Shown here: positions 58,246-64,000 of the stretch, one piece after another
Layout: every line of letters starts with the position of its first letter
Numbering within the stretch: the first letter of the stretch is position 1
Assembly (NCBI GenBank): GCA_017517305.1
Contig: JAFWZV010000010.1
Coordinates: forward strand, 62,001-126,000
Length of the DNA: 64,000 bases
Direction: 5' to 3'
Source: Lachnospiraceae bacterium
GTDB taxonomy: Bacteria > Bacillota > Clostridia > Lachnospirales > Lachnospiraceae
The notes under the pieces: generated by a model
What the model was told of the DNA's origin: nothing
The model's database searches: none
The model's input: the letters and a program-made list of their open reading frames with translations, nothing else
Position numbers and translations under genes: made by a program

Positions 58246-59076
58246 ATGCCTGACTTTATAGAGATTTTAAAGGTTATATTCCTTGGAATAGTGGAGGGTA
58301 TAACTGAATGGTTACCTGTAAGTAGTACAGGACATATGTTACTTGTGGATGAATTCATTAAGATGAATGTGTCAGAGGAGTTTAAGGAGTTATTCTTTAT
58401 CGTTATTCAGCTTGGCGCTATTCTTGCTGTTGTAATGATATTTTGGCAGAAGATGTGGCCCTTCGGATTAACTGATGAGAAGAAGCCTATGGTGAAGAAG
58501 GATATTTTCTCTATATGGTTTAAGGTGGTTGTGGCTTGTATTCCAGGAGCAGTAGTTACCATACTTTTTGATGATTTTATAGAGGAGCATTTACATACTC
58601 CTACAGTAATAGCTATAGCCCTTATATTCTACGGTATAGCATTTATAGTAATTGAGAATTGGAACAAAACTAGAGAAGCAAAGGTAGCTACATTAGCGGA
58701 TATTACTTATATGACAGCATTTATCATAGGAATGTTTCAGGTACTTTCTATTATCCCAGGTACATCACGTTCAGGTGCAACCATAATAGGCGCTCTTATT
58801 ATCGGTGTATCAAGAGTGGCAGCAGCAGAGTTTACATTTTTCCTTGCAGTTCCTGTAATGCTTGGTATGAGCTTACTTAAGATTCTCAAAATTGGATTAG
58901 CATTTTCATCAGGTGAGCTTGTAATACTTGCAGTGGGAACAATTACAGCATTTGTTGTATCTGTAATTGTAATTAAGTTCCTTATGAGCTATATCAAGAA
59001 GAAGGATTTCAAGCTGTTTGGATGGTATAGAATTGTGCTTGGAGCCCTGGTACTTGTGTACTTTGCTTTGGCGTAA
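58246..59076 (+). CDS. uppP: Undecaprenyl-diphosphatase UppP
   Basis: A 276-residue polytopic protein with both catalytic motifs: LGIVEGITEWLPVSSTGHM (Glu-rich, with Ser and His) and IPGTSRSGATI. It dephosphorylates undecaprenyl diphosphate to recycle the cell-wall lipid carrier, and gives bacitracin resistance when raised. Length is as usual (265-280). GGAGG lies just before the ATG, 12 bp after the lipase stop. A two-component pair follows within 90 bp, fitting envelope-stress control. Confidence 0.95.
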   Translation: MPDFIEILKVIFLGIVEGITEWLPVSSTGHMLLVDEFIKMNVSEEFKELFFIVIQLGAILAVVMIFWQKMWPFGLTDEKKPMVKKDIFSIWFKVVVACIPGAVVTILFDDFIEEHLHTPTVIAIALIFYGIAFIVIENWNKTREAKVATLADITYMTAFIIGMFQVLSIIPGTSRSGATIIGALIIGVSRVAAAEFTFFLAVPVMLGMSLLKILKIGLAFSSGELVILAVGTITAFVVSVIVIKFLMSYIKKKDFKLFGWYRIVLGALVLVYFALA

Positions 59077-59163
59077 GAATGTTATTTGTACAAGATATTG
59101 ATTATAATATCATGAGTAAGCCATATAAGATAAAATATTAAATGACGAAATGGAGAAATGACA

Positions 59164-59820
59164 ATGAACAGAATATTAATTGTGGAGGATGAGATTGCAA
59201 TTGCCAAGATGATATCTATGAATCTTACAGTTGCAGGCTATGAGACAAATATGTTTCATGATGGTGCAGAGGCTTATAATGCTATGGAGGGGGATCATAG
59301 CTATGATTTGGCGCTGCTTGATGTGATGATTCCTGGTAAGGATGGTTTTGAATTATTAGAAATCATGAATAGGTATGATATACCGGTTATATTCTTAACA
59401 GCTAAGGACGATGTGTCATCTAAGATACAGGGACTTAAGGGTGGAGCAGAAGATTATATAGTTAAGCCCTTTGAGATGCTGGAACTTTTAGTTCGAATTG
59501 AGAAGGTGTTGGAACGTACAAATAAATTAAGCAATGTAATAAAGATTTTAAATATGGAAATAAACTTTGAGGAGCATTCTGTTAGAGTTGATGGTGAAGA
59601 GGTTGCACTTAAGCCTATGGAGTTTGAGCTACTTGCAGTTTTAGCTAAGAATAAGAATATCGCCATATCCAGAGAGAAGCTTCTCAGAATGGTATGGGGT
59701 GTGGATTACGTAGGTGAAACCAGAACTGTAGATGTACATATTGGTCAGCTTAGAAAGAAGCTTGGACTTAGTGATAATATTAAGACTGTATCTAAGCTGG
59801 GCTATCGTTTGGAGGAATAA
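59164..59820 (+). CDS. OmpR family response regulator
   Basis: A 218-residue regulator: receiver with VEDEIAIAK, phospho-acceptor Asp53 (ALLDVMIPGKDG), IFLTAKDD and EDYIVKPFE, then a winged helix (LKPMEFELLAVLAKNKNIAI, SREKLLRMVWGVDYVGETRT, VDVHIGQLRKKLGL). GGAGA favours ATG 59164 over ATG 59158. The kinase follows after 3 bp. The receiver and DNA-binding parts are complete. Confidence 0.94.
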   Translation: MNRILIVEDEIAIAKMISMNLTVAGYETNMFHDGAEAYNAMEGDHSYDLALLDVMIPGKDGFELLEIMNRYDIPVIFLTAKDDVSSKIQGLKGGAEDYIVKPFEMLELLVRIEKVLERTNKLSNVIKILNMEINFEEHSVRVDGEEVALKPMEFELLAVLAKNKNIAISREKLLRMVWGVDYVGETRTVDVHIGQLRKKLGLSDNIKTVSKLGYRLEE

Positions 59821-59823
59821 GAA

Positions 59824-61215
59824 TTGAAACTTAAAACGAAGATTATGTGGATTAGTTCCGTAGCAATATTTATAGCCCTTCTTATAAGCGATGTGATTAT
59901 ATTTACTTTAGTTAGAAAAAGCTATATGGAGGAAGCTGGTGCAAAGGCAACTAATGAATATCAAAAAGTTGTAAATTCATTATATCAAGCGAATGCTAGT
60001 GAAAATGATGTTCCGACTAACAATTACATAGAATTTAAGCTAAAACAGATGAATGATGATTATAATTTGGCTTTTGAATATGCAACAGATAGCGAAGATA
60101 AAATATTGTGGAGTAAGGAAATCTATAATCATACTATATTTGAATTCGATGATTTATATAATTTAAATTACGAGTATGTTAACAGTGAATATATGTCCAC
60201 ATATTATAGGTATAGTGGAAGACAATATATTATATTTAAAAGTGTAAATAATACATTTGATATTGCTGTATTTAGAATTGTAGATATAACCTATGTTTGG
60301 GATGAGCTATCTCTTATTGTATTAGGTATGTTAGCTATTATGATAGGAATCATACTGTTGGTAGTAATAATTGTATCTATGATAATGAATAGAGTATTGA
60401 AACCATTAGAAGAGTTAAATGAAACTGCAGAAAAAATAGCAGACGGAGAGTATTTTCATAGAATCGATATAAGTTCAAATGATGAGATAGGTCAGCTTAG
60501 TGAAAACTTTAACAAGATGGCAGAGGCGGTGGAGATAAGAACCAAGTCTCTTCAGGAATCGGAGCGTAAGAAGACCTTGTTTATGGGTGATTTGACACAC
60601 GAGCTTAAAACTCCTATGACTGCAATTTCCGGATACTCTCAACTTTTGCTTACAACAAAGCTAAGTGAAGAGCATAAGGAAGAAGCTTTGTTGTATATTT
60701 ATGAAGAATGTGGCAGACTGGAACGTTTGGCTAAGAAGATGATGAAGCTTCTTGAACTTGATTATGAGGAGGCCTTAGTGCTTGAGGAGATATCCGTAGA
60801 AAAACTTTTTGATTCGGTTTCACGGTCTTGTAGTCAGCTTCTTAAGAATAAAAATATGACTCTTGAGTGTATTCAGGATGGGGAAGTATTTATGGTTGAT
60901 GTGGATCTTATGACAGATGCACTTATTAATTTGGTTGATAATGGAATTAAAGCTAGTGCAGATGGAAGTAAGATAGTTTTGAAGGCAGAACCTAAGATGA
61001 TTTCGGTTATTGACTACGGTAAGGGAATACCAAAGGAAGAACAGGACAAGATATTGGAACCATTTTATATGATTGATAAATCGAGAAGCAGGCAAAGTGG
61101 TGGTGCAGGACTTGGTCTGGCTTTGACAGCAACCATAATAAATAAGCATAATTGTAAATTGGTTATAGATAGTGAGGTTGGCAAGGGTACAACTATGATT
61201 TTACAATTTGTTTAA
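59824..61215 (+). CDS. Sensor histidine kinase
   Basis: A 463-residue kinase starting with TTG 59824, 8 bp after GGAGG (59811-59815). Helix (about 8-28), external domain (30-165), second helix (170-195), HAMP domain (PLEELNETAEKIADGEYFHRI), HisKA motif LTHELKTPMTAIS (His259), then ATPase motifs NLVDNGIKASADG (N-box), VIDYGKGIP and SGGAGLGLALTATI. The DYGKGIP G1 box is complete. It is the partner of the preceding regulator. Confidence 0.93.
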   Translation: MKLKTKIMWISSVAIFIALLISDVIIFTLVRKSYMEEAGAKATNEYQKVVNSLYQANASENDVPTNNYIEFKLKQMNDDYNLAFEYATDSEDKILWSKEIYNHTIFEFDDLYNLNYEYVNSEYMSTYYRYSGRQYIIFKSVNNTFDIAVFRIVDITYVWDELSLIVLGMLAIMIGIILLVVIIVSMIMNRVLKPLEELNETAEKIADGEYFHRIDISSNDEIGQLSENFNKMAEAVEIRTKSLQESERKKTLFMGDLTHELKTPMTAISGYSQLLLTTKLSEEHKEEALLYIYEECGRLERLAKKMMKLLELDYEEALVLEEISVEKLFDSVSRSCSQLLKNKNMTLECIQDGEVFMVDVDLMTDALINLVDNGIKASADGSKIVLKAEPKMISVIDYGKGIPKEEQDKILEPFYMIDKSRSRQSGGAGLGLALTATIINKHNCKLVIDSEVGKGTTMILQFV

Positions 61216-61237
61216 AAAATGATGAATACTTGATGAA

Positions 61238-61272
61238 AATGTCCATGATACTATACAGAAGTCATGGACATT
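61238..61272 (+). terminator. Hairpin after the two-component pair
   Basis: AATGTCCATGA (61238-61248) pairs with TCATGGACATT (61262-61272). The following sequence is only moderately T-rich, so termination may be partial and readthrough into the lipoprotein gene possible. Confidence 0.55.
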
Positions 61273-61314
61273 ATTGTTGGACAAAAGAATTTTTGTATTT
61301 AAAGGAGAAATAAT

Positions 61315-62874
61315 ATGAAGAAGAAATACGGTTTATTATTAGGGGCTGCATTTATGCTTGCTTTTACAGGCTGCTCAAAGGATGAAGGGGAATCTATTAT
61401 TAAAAATGATGATTTAGATAATATGATAGAGGAAGCAACTGTAACTGAAGAAACATTTGATATGGAAAGCCTGTCACAGGATGTAGAGGAGAACTACACC
61501 TCATATAAGACTACAATAAAAGATGATAAATTACAGGTAACTGTAAATGTGGATGCACAGGTTGAGATTCCTACTACAGATAAACTTTCTGTGTATGGTA
61601 TTAAACAGGTGGATATAAATCAGGATATGCTTGATAAGGTGAGAACTGCTTTGGCTCCTAATGTTACCTTTTATGATGGCGCTTTATTAAATATTCGAAC
61701 TAAAGCAGATATAAAAGCTGAAATAGAATATTATAAAGATTCATTATCCACATTGGGTAGTAATGGCAGAGATTATTCTCCGGAAGAAATTGAGGCTGAA
61801 AAAGTAGAAATAGAGTACAAAATATCAAGTCTTGAAGAAGAATATGAGAATGCCCCTCATGAGGTATCATTTGAGGATTATAAATCTGATAATATGATAC
61901 ATACTATATTAGAGAAGAAGCAGGAATATCCTGATTCAGAGTACTATGATTGGCAAAGTCAGCAGACAATGCTTGAGGATGAAGTATTCTATGGAGTTAG
62001 TGATGGAGATAATGGTGAATACATATCCTTGTATGTTCAAAATAATACTGACTATGGAAATGTAATTAGATATACAAAGAATACTATAGGACATAATTTT
62101 GCATCAAATCTATTTGTAGGAGATACAGCATCATATGACTTATTTCAGGAAGGTGAAGAAAGTGATTTTGCTATGGATAATACAGTAAAAATTACTTGTA
62201 CAGATAAGGAAACACTAGATTTATCTATAAGTGAAGCAAAGGAGGAGGCTGATACACTCCTTAATGACTTAGGCTTGAATGATTTTGCTTGTAGTAAAGA
62301 AGGAAAATATTTTGAAATACCAGATATAAGAAACACTGATGAACTGTATTATAGACCTGTATATAAATTTACATATTTACGTTCAATTGACAATACAATG
62401 GTAAGTAATGAGGCAGGTCCTAAATATATGGAGGGTGTGTATGGTGATGATTATGTTAAGAAAGCTTGGTGTGGAGAATCAATAGTTATTATGGTTAATG
62501 ATACAGGAATAGTAGGCTTTTATTACAATGCTCCTATAAAAATTACTGAGACTGTAGTAGAAGAATCACAGCTTATGGCTTTTGAAGATGTTAAAGGTAC
62601 CTTCGAAGAAACAGTGGCTATAGCTTACGGAGAAGATGAGTATGCTTATGGAGATTATGTTTATAATATCGATGTAACTAATGTTGTTCTTAGATATGCA
62701 AGAATAAGTGACCCTAACGAATTCGATGATGGATATTTGGTGCCGGTATGGGATTTTGAGGGATATATTGATGTATATGATGGAGAAGATTTATTGGAGG
62801 GTAATTTATTACAAAGCGTACTTACAATTAATGCCATAGATGGTTCGGTTATTGACCATACATTAGGGTATTAA
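61315..62874 (+). CDS. Large lipoprotein, DUF6034-like
   Basis: A 519-residue lipoprotein: short basic start, hydrophobic core and lipobox AFTGC, an acidic stretch (SIIKNDDLDNMIEEATVTEE), and a long mature domain with KLQVTVNVDAQVEIPTTDKL, repeated acidic helices (EIEAEKVEIEYKISSLEEEY) and a strand-rich C-terminus (YNIDVTNVVLRYARISDP, LVPVWDFEGYIDVYDG). It resembles large uncharacterised Lachnospiraceae lipoproteins (DUF6034-type), assigned by eye. AAAGGAGA precedes the ATG. Placement after UppP and a two-component pair suggests it belongs to the same stress module. Confidence 0.65.
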   Translation: MKKKYGLLLGAAFMLAFTGCSKDEGESIIKNDDLDNMIEEATVTEETFDMESLSQDVEENYTSYKTTIKDDKLQVTVNVDAQVEIPTTDKLSVYGIKQVDINQDMLDKVRTALAPNVTFYDGALLNIRTKADIKAEIEYYKDSLSTLGSNGRDYSPEEIEAEKVEIEYKISSLEEEYENAPHEVSFEDYKSDNMIHTILEKKQEYPDSEYYDWQSQQTMLEDEVFYGVSDGDNGEYISLYVQNNTDYGNVIRYTKNTIGHNFASNLFVGDTASYDLFQEGEESDFAMDNTVKITCTDKETLDLSISEAKEEADTLLNDLGLNDFACSKEGKYFEIPDIRNTDELYYRPVYKFTYLRSIDNTMVSNEAGPKYMEGVYGDDYVKKAWCGESIVIMVNDTGIVGFYYNAPIKITETVVEESQLMAFEDVKGTFEETVAIAYGEDEYAYGDYVYNIDVTNVVLRYARISDPNEFDDGYLVPVWDFEGYIDVYDGEDLLEGNLLQSVLTINAIDGSVIDHTLGY

Positions 62875-62932
62875 TATGAGATATATTGCTTGTTTACATA
62901 TATTTCGCTTCATAGATACAAAGAAATATGAT

Positions 62933-62976
62933 AAAATTAATGCGGACCTTGATGTAAGGTTGGCATTAATTTTTTG
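62933..62976 (+). terminator. Intrinsic terminator
   Basis: AAAATTAATGC pairs with GCATTAATTTTTT, with an inner GACCTT/AAGGTT helix. Confidence 0.88.
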
Positions 62977-63055
62977 TGTTACAGAGGATGAAATAGATAA
63001 TAATCTGGAAGGAAAGGTATAGTAAAGGGTTAAGCTTACTATATAGGGTGGTTAT

Positions 63056-64000
63056 ATGAATAGATTGGGAAATATACAAGATATAAAAAATGCAATGACA
63101 CTAGAGGAAAAGGCAAAACTAGTTAACGGAGCTACATTTTTCGGCTCTGCTGCCATTGAAAGATTGGGTATTCCAAGAATGCAGCTTTTAGATGGTGGTA
63201 CTGGTATGAACTTTGAGCAGCTATTCGGAGATATGACTCAGGTGTTTAATTATAGTGATGAGAATATGATAGGTGGCTCTGCATTGGTTAATGTTATAGA
63301 TAGCTACTATGAGCCAGAGAAGCTAGAGGCTAAGAATATAGAGCTACATGACTGGATAGCTGATAAGCTTGAAGGGCGTATGATGGATACCATAGGAACA
63401 ACTGATTATGCACCAGGATGCTTTCCACCGGGAATATTGCTTGGTTCTACATGGAATAAGGATACAGTGAAAAAGGTGGGTCAGGCTCTTGGAATTGAGG
63501 CCTGTATATTTGGAGTGCATATGTTACTTGGTACTCCTAATGTAAACATTCACAGAGACCCTTTAAATGGCAGACTCTTCGAGGGATATTCAGAGGACCC
63601 TTGTCTTGTAAGTAAGCTTGCACCAGAGCTTGTTAAGGGTGTGCAGGAGTACGGAGTTATAGCTAATGTTAAGCATTTTGCTGCAAATAATCAGGAGACC
63701 AATAGAGTTGGGATCAATGAGACTATATCTCCTAGAGCTTTGGAGGAGATTTACCTTCCTGGTTTTAAGGCTTGTGTGACTGAGGGAAATGTTAAGACAG
63801 TAATGAGCGCCTATAATAAGATTAATGGCGTACCTTGTACAGAGAGTACATGGTTACTGGGTGACAAGCTAAGAAAGGAATGGCGCTTTGATGGCTTTGT
63901 TGTATCTGACTGGGGTGCTGTGGCTAATCCAGTAAAGGCACTTGTAGGTGGCAATGACTTAGTTATGCCAGGACCTCATGAGTGGGAAAGTGTATATAAT
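63056..64000 (+). CDS. Glycoside hydrolase family 3 enzyme (N-terminal part)
   Basis: ATG 63056 opens a frame that runs off the window end after 315 codons. The product has GH3 barrel motifs: LLDGGTGMN, TPNVNIHRDPLNGRLFEGYSEDP, NVKHFAANNQETNR (the KHF block), VMSAYNKINGVPC and the nucleophile motif VVSDWGAV (Asp285). The family includes beta-glucosidases and beta-xylosidases; the substrate is not resolved from this half. There is no signal peptide, so it acts on imported oligosaccharides. TAGGGTGG is a modest ribosome site before the ATG. Confidence 0.93.
   Translation, partial: MNRLGNIQDIKNAMTLEEKAKLVNGATFFGSAAIERLGIPRMQLLDGGTGMNFEQLFGDMTQVFNYSDENMIGGSALVNVIDSYYEPEKLEAKNIELHDWIADKLEGRMMDTIGTTDYAPGCFPPGILLGSTWNKDTVKKVGQALGIEACIFGVHMLLGTPNVNIHRDPLNGRLFEGYSEDPCLVSKLAPELVKGVQEYGVIANVKHFAANNQETNRVGINETISPRALEEIYLPGFKACVTEGNVKTVMSAYNKINGVPCTESTWLLGDKLRKEWRFDGFVVSDWGAVANPVKALVGGNDLVMPGPHEWESVYN

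Noticed and set aside
1-64000. Insertion sequences, prophage, tRNA or rRNA genes
   Set aside because: No transposase, integrase or structural phage proteins and no tRNA- or rRNA-like segments were recognised by eye.

Overview
The window looks like chromosomal DNA from a low-GC Gram-positive of the class Clostridia, most likely family Lachnospiraceae. Evidence: AT-rich sequence, strong AGGAGG-type ribosome binding sites, long one-directional gene runs, lipoproteins with Thr/Glu-rich linkers, and many small accessory families (PadR with DUF1048-like partner, LytTR with DUF3021, DUF1653, RhuM/Fic). Genus is not decidable by eye. I see no rRNA, tRNA, CRISPR array, transposase or prophage structural gene. 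Nearly all genes lie on the + strand; the main exceptions are an IlvD/EDD dehydratase (15237-16994), a small anchored protein (29132-29542) and two tiny toxin-like peptides.

Layout. 1-3858: end of a membrane protein, a DUF3006-like mini-protein, a yybP-ykoY (manganese) riboswitch with terminator, a repeat-rich leader, and a MacB-type ABC exporter. 4073-13278: lipoprotein, MATE pump, YjbR, FecR protein, second lipoprotein, SDR and epimerase, methyltransferase, AraC regulator. 13370-18468: PNPOx-like protein, CLC channel, dehydratase, two VOC proteins and FluC (CLC and FluC suggest fluoride handling). 18500-25346: acetyltransferases, XRE regulators, an ECF sigma factor with a membrane partner, threonine aldolase. 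25405-32311: accessory stretch with two paralogous HTH genes sharing a palindromic operator, a LytTR/DUF3021/ABC operon behind a 21-bp-period direct repeat, an orphan immunity cluster with gene debris, and a RhuM-Fic protein. 32392-40918: methyltransferases behind two ArsR-like operators, an MBL-fold enzyme, an ABC-2 exporter with a NarL-type two-component pair, and an SGNH esterase.

40900-41224 and 46521-46842 hold two diverged copies of a compact module, the most striking thing in the window: an identical 27-residue hydrophobic peptide on the - strand whose two genes differ only at synonymous positions, opposed by a short + strand RNA with its own conserved promoter and terminator. This is the architecture of a type I toxin-antitoxin system. 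In copy 1 the toxin promoter -35 is overlapped by a near-perfect Firmicute LexA (SOS) box; copy 2 has lost one half-site.

41321-64000: membrane proteins, acetyltransferases, CysK, PadR operon, a second FtsX-type ABC exporter, rhomboid protease, a response regulator/unknown/kinase trio, a TVP38-type protein, a secreted lipase with RTX-like repeats, UppP with a second OmpR-type pair and a large lipoprotein, and the start of a GH3 glycosidase. Three two-component systems, three ABC export systems, UppP and several surface lipoproteins make envelope stress and peptide-antibiotic defence the dominant theme. A structured intergenic element follows both FtsX-type exporters, in opposite orientations.
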